This document shows positions 38,410-51,196 of a DNA stretch of 64,000 nucleotides, in pieces. This stretch comes from Oceanospirillum sanctuarii (GTDB lineage Bacteria > Pseudomonadota > Gammaproteobacteria > Pseudomonadales > Halomonadaceae): positions 496,001 through 560,000 of the forward strand of contig NZ_MTBA01000003.1 of assembly GCF_002150805.1 (NCBI RefSeq), written 5' to 3'. Positions within the stretch are counted from its first letter, which is position 1, and the number at the start of each line of letters is the position of its first letter. Below the pieces are notes generated by a model. That model saw only the letters and a program-made list of their open reading frames with translations, searched no databases and was not told where the DNA came from. Position numbers and translations under genes: made by a program.

Positions 38410-38631
38410 ATGAGACACAACCCGACTGCTGATCATGGCAAGCTTGATCAGGTAAAAGATGAGATTTTTGATATTTTCATGTCCATTGAGGTGGAAGAAC
38501 ATGAACAGCGCAAAAAAAGTGAAGCGCTGAAACAGCTTGAAGCCCGAAGGGGTATTGAAAAGCACTTTGAAAAGAAACGTCTGGTGGAAGAGCTGGACGA
38601 CTACAGTCTTGAAGACGATGTAAACCACTAG
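38410..38631 (+). CDS. Small charged protein, possibly PA3496-like
   Basis: 73 aa, highly charged and mostly helical (KLDQVKDEIFDIFMSIEVEE, EARRGIEKHFEKKRLVEELDDY). The ARRxIExxFExKxLxEELDDY stretch reminds me of the small PA3496-type envelope-integrity proteins of Pseudomonas, from memory only. GGGAGG lies 8 bases before the ATG. No signal peptide or membrane segment. Expression is supported by the promoter upstream. Confidence 0.65.
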   Translation: MRHNPTADHGKLDQVKDEIFDIFMSIEVEEHEQRKKSEALKQLEARRGIEKHFEKKRLVEELDDYSLEDDVNH

Positions 38632-38699
38632 CGCAGTTAAGCACTCCTTTTTCCATCCAAGCGAAGCCTGCTCTTAACGCATTAAAATTTCGCCTGGAC

Positions 38700-38728
38700 A
38701 AAAAAACCGGCCTGAAATCCAGGCCGGT
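38700..38728 (-). terminator. Terminator of glmS
   Basis: On the minus strand ACCGGCCTGG-ATTTC-AGGCCGGT followed by T7; perfect stem just after the glmS stop. Also lies after the convergent small gene. Confidence 0.85.
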
Positions 38729-38751
38729 CAGTCTTTCTTACACTCCGAAAC

Positions 38752-40575
38752 TTATTCCACTGTTACCGATTTAGCCAGGTTACGAGGCTGATCCACATCT
38801 GTACCTTTCAGTACTGCGACGTGGTAACTCAATAACTGTAGCGGAATGGTATAAACGATTGGTTCCAGAATCTCAGGCACGTCCGGCATCTGCTCAACCT
38901 TCAGGCCATCTTCCGGTTTCACATGATCGGCTCCGGCAAAAACAAAAAGCTCACCACCACGGGCTTTAACTTCCTGCAGGTTGGCTTTGAGTTTATCCAG
39001 CAGAGCATTGTTTGGTGCAACGGCAACCACAGGCATCTCTTTATCCACCAGAGCCAGAGGGCCATGCTTAAGCTCACCCGCAGCATAAGCTTCTGCGTGG
39101 ATATAAGAGATCTCTTTCAGTTTCAGAGCACCCTCCATCGCCACCGGATACAAAGGCCCACGGCCTAGGAAAAGAGAATGGTTTTTCTCAGCAAAATCCT
39201 GAGACAGTATTTCAATTTCTTTATCCAGTTTAACTGCCGCTAGCAGCAATCCAGGAAGTTTATGGAGCGCCTCTACAATGTCAGTTTCCTGCTGCTCCGT
39301 CAGTCCATGGCGGCGAGCTAAAGCCACTGTCAGCATTAGAAGGGCCACCAGCTGAGTGGTAAAGGCTTTGGTGGAAGCGACCCCAATCTCTGGACCTGCA
39401 TTAGTCATCAGGCAAAGATCGGATTCACGAACCAGAGAGCTGCCCGGTACGTTACAAACAGTCAGGCTGGCCAGAACTTTATCTTTCACGGCACGAAGTG
39501 CGGCCAGGGTATCTGCAGTCTCACCGGATTGGGAGATAGTCACAAACAGGGTGTTTGCCGGAATCACATGCTTGCGGTAGCGATACTCACTGGCCACTTC
39601 GATAGAGCAGGGGATGCCTGCCAGATCTTCCAGCCAGTATTTGGCAACAAGACCCGCGTGAAAGCTGGTACCGCAGGCTATGATCTGCACATGTTGGGTT
39701 TGGTCGAATACAGATGCTGCCTCACTACCAAAAGCTTGTTCCAGCAGATGTTTATCAGAGATACGGCCCTGAAGTGTTGCTTTAACCACTTCCGGCTGCT
39801 CGTAGATCTCTTTCATCATAAAGTGGCGGAACTCGCCTTTATCTGCGGCAGACAGGCTGTGTTCGAATTTTTTAACCGGGCGATCAACAATCTCAAGATT
39901 GGCATCCCAGATCATCACCTCATCAGGAGTTACCTGAACGAAGTCACCTTCTTCAAGATAGATAAAACGGTCTGTCACCTGTAGTAGTGCCATCTGATCA
40001 GAAGCGATAAAGTTTTCACCAATACCGATACCGACAACCAATGGACTCCCTTTACGGGAGGCTAGGATCTGATCAGGATAATCCTTGTGTAACACACCCA
40101 GAGCAAAGGCGCCTTCCAACTGAGAAACCGTTTCAAGGAAAGCTTCCTGAAGATTTTTGCCCTGATTCACAGCACGGGCAACCAGGTGAGCAATAACCTC
40201 AGTATCAGTATCAGACGTGAAAACAAATCCATCCTGCTGTAACTGATGTTTCAGCGGCTCAAAGTTTTCGATAATGCCGTTATGCACAATTGCCAGATCG
40301 TCTCCGGACATGTGCGGGTGGGCATTGTTTTCTGTCGGCTTACCATGAGTCGCCCAGCGGGTATGAGCAATACCACTGTGACCTTTCAACGGCGTTTCCT
40401 GCTCTGCATGAGTCAGGTTTTCGACCTTTCCCGCACGGCGCAGGCGATGAATTTGCTCACCTTCAAAAACAGCAAGGCCCGCTGAGTCATATCCCCGGTA
40501 TTCCAGACGACGCAGTCCTTCTAACAGGATTCCAGAAACAGCTCTTTGTGCTACCGCACCTACAATGCCACACAT
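38752..40575 (-). CDS. glmS: Glutamine-fructose-6-phosphate aminotransferase
   Basis: 607 aa, as usual. Makes glucosamine-6-phosphate for cell-wall precursors. N-terminal glutaminase with nucleophile Cys2 in MCGIVGAVAQRAV and LRRLEYRGYDSAG; two SIS isomerase domains (about 280-460 and 455-600) with ACGTSFHAGLVAKYW, FVTISQSGETADTLAA and the C-terminal NLAKSVTVE. Lies 65 bp after glmU, the usual order behind the atp operon; glmU and glmS probably share a transcript. Confidence 0.97.
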   Translation of the reverse strand: MCGIVGAVAQRAVSGILLEGLRRLEYRGYDSAGLAVFEGEQIHRLRRAGKVENLTHAEQETPLKGHSGIAHTRWATHGKPTENNAHPHMSGDDLAIVHNGIIENFEPLKHQLQQDGFVFTSDTDTEVIAHLVARAVNQGKNLQEAFLETVSQLEGAFALGVLHKDYPDQILASRKGSPLVVGIGIGENFIASDQMALLQVTDRFIYLEEGDFVQVTPDEVMIWDANLEIVDRPVKKFEHSLSAADKGEFRHFMMKEIYEQPEVVKATLQGRISDKHLLEQAFGSEAASVFDQTQHVQIIACGTSFHAGLVAKYWLEDLAGIPCSIEVASEYRYRKHVIPANTLFVTISQSGETADTLAALRAVKDKVLASLTVCNVPGSSLVRESDLCLMTNAGPEIGVASTKAFTTQLVALLMLTVALARRHGLTEQQETDIVEALHKLPGLLLAAVKLDKEIEILSQDFAEKNHSLFLGRGPLYPVAMEGALKLKEISYIHAEAYAAGELKHGPLALVDKEMPVVAVAPNNALLDKLKANLQEVKARGGELFVFAGADHVKPEDGLKVEQMPDVPEILEPIVYTIPLQLLSYHVAVLKGTDVDQPRNLAKSVTVE

Positions 40576-40640
40576 CGGGGATAACTCTCCTAAAACTATT
40601 ATTTAACCTGATGACAGATCCGAAAATGCATTCAGGTATC

Positions 40641-41987
40641 TTATTTTTTCCAACCAGACTTTGTGATCTGTTTGCCACGGCCTACTGAAAGTGCATCGGC
40701 TTCAACATCTTTGGTAATGGTTGATCCTGCGCCGATAACAGCATTCGCGCCTATGGATACCGGCGCTACCAGTGAGCTGTTGGAACCGATAAAGGCCCCG
40801 TCACCAATCTCAGTTTTGAATTTGTTAACACCATCATAATTACAAGTGATGGTTCCTGCTCCCACATTCACCTTGGAGCCAATATTAGCGTCGCCAATGT
40901 ACGTCAGATGGTTAATCTTAGCGCCGACACCAATCACACTTTTCTTGGTCTCAACAAAGTTACCCACTTTTGCGCCGGCTTTAAGTTCACTGGCAGGGCG
41001 AATTCTGGCGAACGGTCCTATCGCACAATTTTCGGCGATAGACGCGCCATCAATTACACTGTTGGCCTCAACTTTGGTGCCGGCACCGATGACGGAGTTT
41101 GTAATGATACAGTTGGGGCCAATTTCTACACCATCGGCCAGAGTTACGTCACCTTCGAAGACTGTATTGATATCAATAAAGCAGTCTTTACCTACCGACA
41201 ACGAACCACGGATATCAATACGGGATGGATCAGCCAGACTTGCACCTTCAATCATCAGTTTTTCAGCCAACTGATTCTGGTTCCAACGCTCAAGTTCTGC
41301 CTGCTGCTGGCGATTGTTCACACCCTGAACCTGCTGTTCAAATTGAGGTTGGGCAGTCTTAATCTCAATACCCTGATCTGCCGCCATGGCGATAATGTCG
41401 GTTAGGTAGTACTCACCCTGTGCATTATTACTGGAGAGCTTAGGTAACCATTCAGACAGATGCTGCTGGCTAACCGCCATAATGCCTGTGTTGATTTCCT
41501 GAATCAGCAACTGATCTGCAGAAGCATCCTTTTGTTCAACAATAGCTTTAACGACGCCGTTATCACGCACAATACGGCCATAACCCATAGGGTTTTCAAG
41601 ATTAACCGTCAGCAATGACATCTGTGTATCAGATACGCTGTTAAGCAAATCTTCAAAAAGATCCACCGGTGTTAAAGGTACGTCGCCATACAGAATCAGT
41701 ACTTTACTATCGGTTGCCAAATCAGGTAATGCCTGAGCAACAGCGTGCCCCGTACCTAACTGTTCAGATTGAACAACAAAATTAATAGCCTGACCTTCAA
41801 GGGCTTCACGAACCTGCTCAGCACTATGACCCACAACAAGATGAACCTTCGCTCCCTCCAACAGGTTAGCCTGGTCCAACACATGCTGGACCATAGGTTT
41901 GCCAGCGATTGAATGAAGCACCTTTGGTTTATTGGAACGCATGCGAGTACCCTGGCCAGCAGCCAGAATCACAATATCAATCGCCAT
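40641..41987 (-). CDS. glmU: Bifunctional GlmU: GlcNAc-1-P uridyltransferase / GlcN-1-P acetyltransferase
   Basis: 448 aa. N-terminal nucleotidyltransferase (about 1-225; IVILAAGQGTRMRSNKPKVLHSIAGKPM, LYGDVPL) and C-terminal left-handed beta-helix (about 245-440; hexapeptide repeats, NFVETKKSVIGVGAKINHLTYIGDANIGSKVNVGAGTITCNYDG). Completes UDP-GlcNAc synthesis together with GlmS next to it. Separated from atpC by a terminator, so its own promoter is expected upstream. Confidence 0.97.
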   Translation of the reverse strand: MAIDIVILAAGQGTRMRSNKPKVLHSIAGKPMVQHVLDQANLLEGAKVHLVVGHSAEQVREALEGQAINFVVQSEQLGTGHAVAQALPDLATDSKVLILYGDVPLTPVDLFEDLLNSVSDTQMSLLTVNLENPMGYGRIVRDNGVVKAIVEQKDASADQLLIQEINTGIMAVSQQHLSEWLPKLSSNNAQGEYYLTDIIAMAADQGIEIKTAQPQFEQQVQGVNNRQQQAELERWNQNQLAEKLMIEGASLADPSRIDIRGSLSVGKDCFIDINTVFEGDVTLADGVEIGPNCIITNSVIGAGTKVEANSVIDGASIAENCAIGPFARIRPASELKAGAKVGNFVETKKSVIGVGAKINHLTYIGDANIGSKVNVGAGTITCNYDGVNKFKTEIGDGAFIGSNSSLVAPVSIGANAVIGAGSTITKDVEADALSVGRGKQITKSGWKK

Positions 41988-42061
41988 ACTGTTAATCCTT
42001 AACGAAGTTAATCAAATACAGAATAAATAGTGGGGGAAGTAGAGTAGGACAAATTGAAGAT

Positions 42062-42090
42062 AAAAAAAAGGCGGCCTAAGCCGCCTTTTT
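42062..42090 (-). terminator. Terminator of the atp operon
   Basis: On the minus strand AAGGCGGC-TTAG-GCCGCC followed by T8, just after atpC; perfect stem, ends the ATP synthase operon before glmU. Confidence 0.9.
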
Positions 42091-42101
42091 GTTTGGTACT
42101 G

Positions 42102-42527
42102 TTACGCACCGAGCTTACGACGCAGTTGCTGCACTGTACGTAAGCGGGCAGTTGCCTCGGCCAGCTCTACCGCTGCACGTGAGTATTCAAACTCAGATGC
42201 TTTGTTAGAGATAACCCGCAGTGCTTCTGCCTTCGCTTTCTCTGCTTCAGCGGCATCAATATCATCCGCACGAACAGCAGTATCAGCAAGCACCGTTACT
42301 ACATTTGGCTGCACTTCGATAAAGCCACCGGTCACGTAGAAGATCTCTTCTTCGCCACCTTGCTTTTTCACCCGAACAGGTCCGGGTTGCAGCTCTGTCA
42401 GAAGCGCTGCGTGACCCGGGGCAATACCCAGGTCACCAAGTACACCAGAAGCAACGACCAGCTCAGCTCGTCCCGAAAAGATAGACTCTTCGGCACTTAC
42501 GATATCGCAATGAACACTCATAGCCAT
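42102..42527 (-). CDS. atpC: ATP synthase epsilon subunit
   Basis: 141 aa. Central-stalk subunit that inhibits hydrolysis. N-terminal beta sandwich ([51 protein letters not shown]) and C-terminal helical hairpin ([40 protein letters not shown]). Last gene of atpIBEFHAGDC. Confidence 0.96.
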   Translation of the reverse strand: MAMSVHCDIVSAEESIFSGRAELVVASGVLGDLGIAPGHAALLTELQPGPVRVKKQGGEEEIFYVTGGFIEVQPNVVTVLADTAVRADDIDAAEAEKAKAEALRVISNKASEFEYSRAAVELAEATARLRTVQQLRRKLGA

Positions 42528-42561
42528 AGCTTTGCCTCTTCTATGTCAAGGAGAAACGAAC

Positions 42562-43986
<1,425 letters not shown>

Positions 43987-44844
43987 TTAAACCGCCGCAG
44001 CACCACCAACAATCTCAGAAATTTCCTGCGTAATCGCAGCCTGACGTGCCTTGTTGTATACCAACTGAAGGCTGTTGATCAGGTCGCCCGCGTTATCGGT
44101 CGCATTCTTCATCGCCAACATACGCGCAGATTGTTCACAAGCATTGTTCTCGACCACTGCCTGATACGTTTGAGATTCCACATAACGTACCAGTAACTTA
44201 TCCAGAAGCTCTTTAGCGTCTGGCTCGTACAGGTAATCCCAGTGATCAGAGGTGGTTTCCTCTTCAGCCTGCAAAGGCAGCAGTTGCTGTACCAGTGGCT
44301 TCTGGGTCATGGTGTTTACAAAGTTGTTATAAACCAGGTAAACACGATCCAGTTCGCCGGCATCGTACGCATCAAGTACTACCTTAACACTACCAATCAG
44401 ATCGCTCGCAACCGGGGCATCACCGAGCCCGGTTTTGGTTGCCAGAACATTACCGCCATAAGAACGGAAGAAAGTTGCGGCTTTAGAGCCGATTGCGCAG
44501 AACTTCTGCTCTACACCTTTCTCATTCCACTCTTTCATGGACTTCAGCATCGCTTTGAACAGGTTAACGTTCAAACCGCCACAAAGACCACGATCGGAAG
44601 CAACAACGATGTAACCCACACGTTTTACATCACGCTCTTCCATGTACTGGTGGCGATATTCCGGCGTTGCTTTGGCAATATGGCCTACAACTTTACGAAT
44701 CTGCTTGGCATAAGGCTGGCTGGCGGCCATGCGATCCTGTGCACGGCGCATCTTACTCGCGGCAACCATTTCCATCGCGCTAGTAATTTTGCGCGTGTTA
44801 CCGATGCTCGCGATCTGGTTTTTAATCTCTTTTCCGACTGCCAT
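43987..44844 (-). CDS. atpG: ATP synthase gamma subunit
   Basis: 285 aa. Rotating shaft of F1. N-terminal coiled-coil helix ([37 protein letters not shown]), Rossmann-like core ([18 protein letters not shown]), C-terminal helix ([44 protein letters not shown]). Between atpA and atpD, as always. Confidence 0.97.
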   Translation of the reverse strand: MAVGKEIKNQIASIGNTRKITSAMEMVAASKMRRAQDRMAASQPYAKQIRKVVGHIAKATPEYRHQYMEERDVKRVGYIVVASDRGLCGGLNVNLFKAMLKSMKEWNEKGVEQKFCAIGSKAATFFRSYGGNVLATKTGLGDAPVASDLIGSVKVVLDAYDAGELDRVYLVYNNFVNTMTQKPLVQQLLPLQAEEETTSDHWDYLYEPDAKELLDKLLVRYVESQTYQAVVENNACEQSARMLAMKNATDNAGDLINSLQLVYNKARQAAITQEISEIVGGAAAV

Positions 44845-44917
44845 AGCATCTCGCCTTATTCAAAAAACCTACTAAAACTCAGTAACTGAAGCCCACAGCG
44901 AACTGTGGGCAAACAAC

Positions 44918-46462
44918 TTACCAGGTCTGAGTAGCTTTGAACTGCTCAACACCAGCTTTAAAGCCAGCTTTGATTTCGTCGTTGTAAGCGCCAGATTGGT
45001 TAACTTCAGCCATGAAGTCTGCTTTCTCGCTGTTGAAGAAAGACAGGATAGCGGCTTCAAAGTCACCAATTTTGTTAACTGGAACATCGTCCAGGTAACC
45101 TTCGTTAGCGGCAAACAGTACAACACCCATTTCAGCAATGGACATTGGAGAGTACTGCTTCTGCTTCATCAGCTCAGTTACACGCTGACCGTGTTCAAGC
45201 TGCTTACGAGTTGCTTCGTCAAGGTCGGAAGCAAACTGGGAGAATGCTGCCAGCTCACGGTACTGAGCCAGAGCCAGACGGATACCGCCACCCAGTTTCG
45301 AAATCAGTTTAGTCTGCGCAGCACCACCAACACGGGATACAGAGATACCCGCGTTCATCGCAGGACGAATACCCGCGTTGAACATGCTGGTTTCAACGAA
45401 GATCTGACCATCAGTAATGGAGATCACGTTAGTTGGTACGAATGCAGATACGTCACCACCCTGGGTTTCAATGATAGGCAGAGCGGTCAGAGAGCCGGTC
45501 TTACCTTTCACTTCACCGTTAGTGAACTGCTCAACGTATTCAGCGTTCACACGGGATGCACGCTCCAGCAGACGGGAGTGCAGATAGAAAACGTCACCTG
45601 GGTATGCTTCACGGCCTGGCGGACGACGCAGCAGCAGGGAAATCTGACGATATGCCCAAGCCTGCTTAGTCAGATCGTCATAAACGATCAGAGCGTCTTC
45701 ACCGCGGTCACGGAAGTATTCACCCATAGTACAACCGGCATACGGAGCCAGGAACTGCATTGCTGCAGGGTCAGATGCACCAGCGTTAACAACGATGGTG
45801 TTTTCCATCGCGCCGTGCTCTTCCAGCTTACGTACAACGTTTGCAATAGTGGACTGCTTCTGACCGATCGCAACGTAAACACAGGTAATACCTGAGTCTT
45901 TCTGGTTGATGATCGCGTCAATCGCGATAGCAGTTTTACCAATTTGACGGTCGCCAATAATCAGCTCACGCTGACCACGACCTACCGGTACCATTGCGTC
46001 AATCGCTTTATAGCCAGTCTGTACAGGCTGATCTACTGATTGACGAGCAATAACGCCCGGTGCAACTTTTTCTACGGCATCTGTCAGTTTGGCATTGATT
46101 GGACCTTTGCCATCAACAGGGTTACCCAGTGCGTCAACAACGCGACCTTTCAGTTCCGGACCAACCGGTACTTCCAGGATGCGGCCAGTACACTTGGCAG
46201 TCATGCCTTCTTGCAGTGACAGGTAATCACCCAGCACTACTGCACCAACGGAGTCACGCTCCAGGTTCATCGCCATACCAAACACGCTGCCAGGGAACTC
46301 AATCATTTCCCCGTACATTACGTCAGCCAGACCATGAACGGTTACGATACCGTCGGATACACTTACAATGGTGCCCTCAGTGCGGGCTTCAGAAGTTACA
46401 TCGGTATTCTCGATGCGCTTCTTGATAATTTCGCTGATCTCAGATGGATTCAGTTGCTGCAT
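44918..46462 (-). CDS. atpA: ATP synthase alpha subunit
   Basis: 514 aa. Non-catalytic nucleotide-binding F1 subunit. [18 protein letters not shown] at the start, Walker [22 protein letters not shown] (Thr to Ile at one non-critical place, as in Pseudomonas), [54 protein letters not shown]. Confidence 0.97.
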   Translation of the reverse strand: MQQLNPSEISEIIKKRIENTDVTSEARTEGTIVSVSDGIVTVHGLADVMYGEMIEFPGSVFGMAMNLERDSVGAVVLGDYLSLQEGMTAKCTGRILEVPVGPELKGRVVDALGNPVDGKGPINAKLTDAVEKVAPGVIARQSVDQPVQTGYKAIDAMVPVGRGQRELIIGDRQIGKTAIAIDAIINQKDSGITCVYVAIGQKQSTIANVVRKLEEHGAMENTIVVNAGASDPAAMQFLAPYAGCTMGEYFRDRGEDALIVYDDLTKQAWAYRQISLLLRRPPGREAYPGDVFYLHSRLLERASRVNAEYVEQFTNGEVKGKTGSLTALPIIETQGGDVSAFVPTNVISITDGQIFVETSMFNAGIRPAMNAGISVSRVGGAAQTKLISKLGGGIRLALAQYRELAAFSQFASDLDEATRKQLEHGQRVTELMKQKQYSPMSIAEMGVVLFAANEGYLDDVPVNKIGDFEAAILSFFNSEKADFMAEVNQSGAYNDEIKAGFKAGVEQFKATQTW

Positions 46463-46478
46463 GCCATGTCCCTCAAAC

Positions 46479-47012
46479 TCAGGAATTCATTGCCTCGGCC
46501 AATTTCGCAAGCTTTCCACGTACTGAACCGTCAATAACAGTGTCGCCAGCATGGATAAGTACGCCGCCGATCAGGCTTTGATCAACCTGAGTCTGGATTT
46601 TAATTTCACGATTCAGACGCTTTTGCAGAGCTTGTGCCAATTTGGTCTGCTGTTCACTTGTCAGCTCATAGGCAGAAGTAATCTCTACCTCAACCGTTTT
46701 TTCCTGTTCTGCTTTCAGCGCTTCAAATTGCTCAGCAATTTGAGGGAACAGGGACAAACGGCCTACTTCGCTCAGTGTCTGTACAAAATTTTTACCGTTT
46801 TCATCCAGGCCAGTGCAGATCTCAATTACGATTTCTGCTTTCTGTGCCTGACTGATTGCCGGATTGCCCAGAACATTCTGAACAGCTGAATCCGCCACAG
46901 CCTGAGCTGCCAGATTCAACATGTTAGACCATTCGGCCAATTTGCCCTGGCTCAAAGCATACTCAAATGCAGCTTTTGCATACGGCCGGGCAACAGTGCT
47001 TAATTCAGCCAT
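46479..47012 (-). CDS. atpH: ATP synthase delta subunit
   Basis: 177 aa, same as E. coli. Peripheral-stalk cap. N-terminal [35 protein letters not shown] in the middle, ...[32 protein letters not shown] at the end, all typical. 16 bp before atpA. Confidence 0.96.
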   Translation of the reverse strand: MAELSTVARPYAKAAFEYALSQGKLAEWSNMLNLAAQAVADSAVQNVLGNPAISQAQKAEIVIEICTGLDENGKNFVQTLSEVGRLSLFPQIAEQFEALKAEQEKTVEVEITSAYELTSEQQTKLAQALQKRLNREIKIQTQVDQSLIGGVLIHAGDTVIDGSVRGKLAKLAEAMNS

Positions 47013-47024
47013 CGGTCACCTCGC

Positions 47025-47495
47025 TTAAAGCTCAGCTGCGAGTTTCTCTACAAGCTCAGCGTGGGCTTTCTCGTCAATAGAAGCGTTAAGAACTTGCTCT
47101 GCGCCTTTCAGTGCCAGAGTAGACACCTGGGCACGAAGCTCTTCTTTCGCACGGTTTACTTCCTGCTCAATTTCAGCCTGAGCAGCGGCAAGTAAACGTG
47201 CGCCTTCAGAACGTGCGTTCTCTTTAGCTTCATCAACGATTTGATTAGCTCGCTTGTTTGCTTGCTCTAAAATCAGGGCTGCTTGTTCTTTGCCTTCACG
47301 TAACTGTTTGCCAGCTTGTTCTTTAGCCAGTTCCAGATCACGCTGAGCACGACTTGCAGCATCTAAACCATCTGCAATCTTTTTCTGACGAGCCTGCATA
47401 GCCGCCATTACTGGAGGCCATACATACTTCATACAAAACCAGACAAAGATCGCGAACGAGATGGCTTGGCCCAATATAGTTAAGTTCAGATTCAC
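47025..47495 (-). CDS. atpF: ATP synthase b subunit
   Basis: 156 aa, same as E. coli. Membrane anchor helix ([30 protein letters not shown]) followed by a long Ala/Glu/Lys/Gln-rich helix of the peripheral stalk. 12 bp before atpH. Confidence 0.96.
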   Translation of the reverse strand: MNLNLTILGQAISFAIFVWFCMKYVWPPVMAAMQARQKKIADGLDAASRAQRDLELAKEQAGKQLREGKEQAALILEQANKRANQIVDEAKENARSEGARLLAAAQAEIEQEVNRAKEELRAQVSTLALKGAEQVLNASIDEKAHAELVEKLAAEL

Positions 47496-47556
47496 GCCAT
47501 CACCCCTTGCTTTCCAGTGTTAATCATATAAGGGTTAAAAAAAACCAACTTAATGA

Positions 47557-47850
<294 letters not shown>

Positions 47851-47904
47851 TTAAAGAAACTCATTTTGCCGGCTCCACTGCCGAGGCAGCGGAGCCAGAA
47901 ACTT

Positions 47905-48762
<858 letters not shown>

Positions 48763-48783
48763 CTATGGGACAACCTTTCGAAA

Positions 48784-49164
48784 CTATCGTTTCATAATGA
48801 AAGGCGCTAACCAATGAACTGACTGAACTACCGCGTAAGTTAAGAAAAAAGAAATTGGGTTTAAGGGGCGTACTAGGATAAAAACCAGAGCAAACAATAC
48901 GACCGTTAAACCAAACTTCATCGCCTCTGCCCGATAAAAAGAACGCACAACTTCTTTTGAAGCCGCTCCCATATGTCGGAACATTCTCCAGGCAAAGTAC
49001 AGGTTCGGAAACGAACACACCATACCACCTAAGAGAGACGAGTACGCCAGAACGGGATCTCCGGATAATAAACATCCGCCCGCGATCAGGAGAGTGACGA
49101 AAATCTGCAGTCCGACAACCCGAAATACCTTGGGCCGTTTCAACTGTGCGCTTTTGGCGCCCAT
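48784..49164 (-). CDS. atpI: ATP synthase protein I
   Basis: 126 aa. Small membrane protein with four hydrophobic segments (about 16-37, 40-60, 75-93, 98-118), YSSLLGGMVCSFPNLYFAWRMFRH. It is the usual first gene of the operon, thought to help c-ring assembly. Preceded by a good promoter. Confidence 0.88.
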   Translation of the reverse strand: MGAKSAQLKRPKVFRVVGLQIFVTLLIAGGCLLSGDPVLAYSSLLGGMVCSFPNLYFAWRMFRHMGAASKEVVRSFYRAEAMKFGLTVVLFALVFILVRPLNPISFFLTYAVVQSVHWLAPFIMKR

Positions 49165-49255
49165 CTTCTCTCCTAAAACTATCTGCGCGTAGAAACCCTG
49201 CCTACTGTGTTATTCACAGTACAGAAACAGAGTAACGTCATTTTGTGACCGCAGG

Positions 49256-49284
49256 ATTATAGGTTGATTAAGCAAGCCATTCAA
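49256..49284 (-). promoter_or_regulatory. Sigma-70-type promoter of the atp operon
   Basis: On the minus strand TTGAAT-N17-TATAAT, -35 at 49279-49284 and -10 at 49256-49261, about 90 bp upstream of the atpI ATG. A perfect -10 and optimal spacing. Confidence 0.75.
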
Positions 49285-49347
49285 CTGAATTACCCGCTCA
49301 AAACCTGATCTAAGACCAATAGATAAGCCTTATCCGCCTTAAGAAGG

Positions 49348-49365
49348 AGATTGCCGAAGCAATCT
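49348..49365 (-). terminator. Hairpin after parB
   Basis: On the minus strand AGATTGC-TTCG-GCAATCT right after the parB TAA, with a stable UUCG tetraloop but only a mixed CCTTCTT tail. Probably terminates parAB transcription before the atp promoter. Confidence 0.6.
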
Positions 49366-50286
49366 TTATTGGATGTGAGACAGGATGCCGTCCAGCTCTT
49401 CAAGGCTGGAATAATTAATCACAAGCTTCCCTTTGCCCTTTTTATTGTGGCTAATCTGCACTGGGGCACCGAGTGTCTCCGCCAGTTTTCGCTGCAGGAA
49501 TTCCACATCGGCCTGAGGTTTCTGATCCTCTTTTTCTTCCGCGGGCGTTTGCAGTTTACGCACATAAGCTTCGGTCTGACGAACAGACATCCCTTTGGCG
49601 ACAACCGTTCTTGCGGCAGGGCTCTGATCTTTATCTTCAAGACCCAGAATTGCTCGGGCATGACCCATTTCCAGATCACCATGCTCCAGCATTTTTTTCA
49701 CATCATCGGGTAGGGCAATTAGGCGAAGCAGGTTCGTCACCGCTGAACGGGATTTACCCACAGCATCAGCAACCTGCTGTTGGGTTAATTCGAATTCCTG
49801 TTGCAAACGCTGAAGTGCAAAAGCTTCTTCAACCGGGTTCAGATTTTCCCGCTGAATGTTCTCAATCAGAGCCATGGCAACGGCCGCATCATCGCTGACA
49901 TCGCGAATGATGACAGGAACCTGATCCAGCTCTGCCAACTGTGCCGCACGCCAGCGGCGTTCACCGGCGATAATTTCAAAACGCTCTTTTTCGATCGGAC
50001 GAACAACAATCGGCTGCATAATGCCCTGAGCTCGAATCGAACTGGCCAGCTCTTCTAGGGAGTCCGGATCCATATCACGGCGTGGCTGATAACGGCCGCG
50101 GCTCAGAAACTCAACCGGCAGATGACGCATTTCGCCATCAAGAGTTTCTTTTCGGGAGGGCTCACTCGACTGATCAGCTTTTACTTCAGGAACCACTGAG
50201 ACTTCACGGGGCTGCGTCAGACTGGATGATCCAGAACCCAACAATGCATCAAGTCCACGACCTAAACCTCGTTTTTTCGCCGACAT
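49366..50286 (-). CDS. parB: Chromosome partitioning protein ParB
   Basis: 306 aa. N-terminal KKRGLGRGLDALLG (ParA-contact motif), CTP-binding ParB/Srx domain with QPRRDMDPDSLEELASSI and GERRWRAA, ENIQRENLNPVEEA, central HTH (ELTQQQVADAVGKSRSAVTNLLRLIALP), C-terminal dimerisation domain. Binds parS near the origin; I saw no perfect parS in this window. Follows parA by 71 bp. Confidence 0.96.
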   Translation of the reverse strand: MSAKKRGLGRGLDALLGSGSSSLTQPREVSVVPEVKADQSSEPSRKETLDGEMRHLPVEFLSRGRYQPRRDMDPDSLEELASSIRAQGIMQPIVVRPIEKERFEIIAGERRWRAAQLAELDQVPVIIRDVSDDAAVAMALIENIQRENLNPVEEAFALQRLQQEFELTQQQVADAVGKSRSAVTNLLRLIALPDDVKKMLEHGDLEMGHARAILGLEDKDQSPAARTVVAKGMSVRQTEAYVRKLQTPAEEKEDQKPQADVEFLQRKLAETLGAPVQISHNKKGKGKLVINYSSLEELDGILSHIQ

Positions 50287-50357
50287 TGGTTCTCCCGTTA
50301 AATAAAAGCGTACAGTGTTAATTGATAAAGTGTTAAGTGATCAAAAAGTGTTCAGTA

Positions 50358-51131
50358 TCAGGCAGCCTGACTGGTTTTGCGCACAAGTTCACCGGCCAGA
50401 GCCAGGTAGGCAAGGCTACCTTTTGATTTCTCATCGTAATTCAGTACAGGCATGCCGTGACTCGGGGCTTCAGCCAGACGTACATTACGTGGGATAACCG
50501 TTTTATACACACGGTCATTGAAGTGCTGAATCAGCTGTTGAGACACATCACGGGTCAGGCTATTGCGCGGGTCGTACATAGTGCGCAACAGACCTTCAAC
50601 ACGCAGATCCGGATTCACCGTTTCTTTGATCTGCTGAATGGTCTCCATCAGCGAGGAAAGACCTTCCAGCGCATAGTATTCACATTGAACCGGAATAATC
50701 ACACCATCGGATGCTGTCAGAGCGTTCACCGTCAGCATGTTCAGTGACGGTGGGCAGTCGATCAGTACATAGTCATACTGGTCAGCCATTTCAGCCAGAA
50801 CCCGTTTCAGTCGGAAATTTCCGGCTTCAATCTGTAGTAACTGGACTTCAGCAGTGGTCAGATCCGAGTTTGCAGGCAGTAAGTCATATCCGGCAGGATC
50901 CGTTTTCACTCTCACCTGATCAATGGTGGCTTCGCCCAGCAGAAGATCGCAAACAGAAAACTCGCATTCGTTTTTATCGACACCGCTGCCCATGGTGGCA
51001 TTACCTTGCGGATCCAGATCGATCAGCAATACCTTACGACGGGTCGCAACCAGAGATGCGGCCAGATTCACGCAGCTGGTTGTTTTACCCACACCACCTT
51101 TCTGATTGGTTACTGCGAATACATTTGTCAT
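50358..51131 (-). CDS. parA: Chromosome partitioning ATPase ParA
   Basis: 257 aa. Deviant Walker A KGGVGKTTSCVNLAASL at about 11-27, LIDLDPQGNATMGSG, Walker B-type YDYVLIDCPPSL. Positions replicated origins together with ParB. Part of the conserved mnmG-rsmG-parA-parB cluster next to the origin. Confidence 0.96.
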   Translation of the reverse strand: MTNVFAVTNQKGGVGKTTSCVNLAASLVATRRKVLLIDLDPQGNATMGSGVDKNECEFSVCDLLLGEATIDQVRVKTDPAGYDLLPANSDLTTAEVQLLQIEAGNFRLKRVLAEMADQYDYVLIDCPPSLNMLTVNALTASDGVIIPVQCEYYALEGLSSLMETIQQIKETVNPDLRVEGLLRTMYDPRNSLTRDVSQQLIQHFNDRVYKTVIPRNVRLAEAPSHGMPVLNYDEKSKGSLAYLALAGELVRKTSQAA

Positions 51132-51196
51132 CCGTTTCTTCCTGCTATCAGTTTCTGTCAGCCTTCTGTGGCTTCAGAGACCTTCTCTAAATGCCA

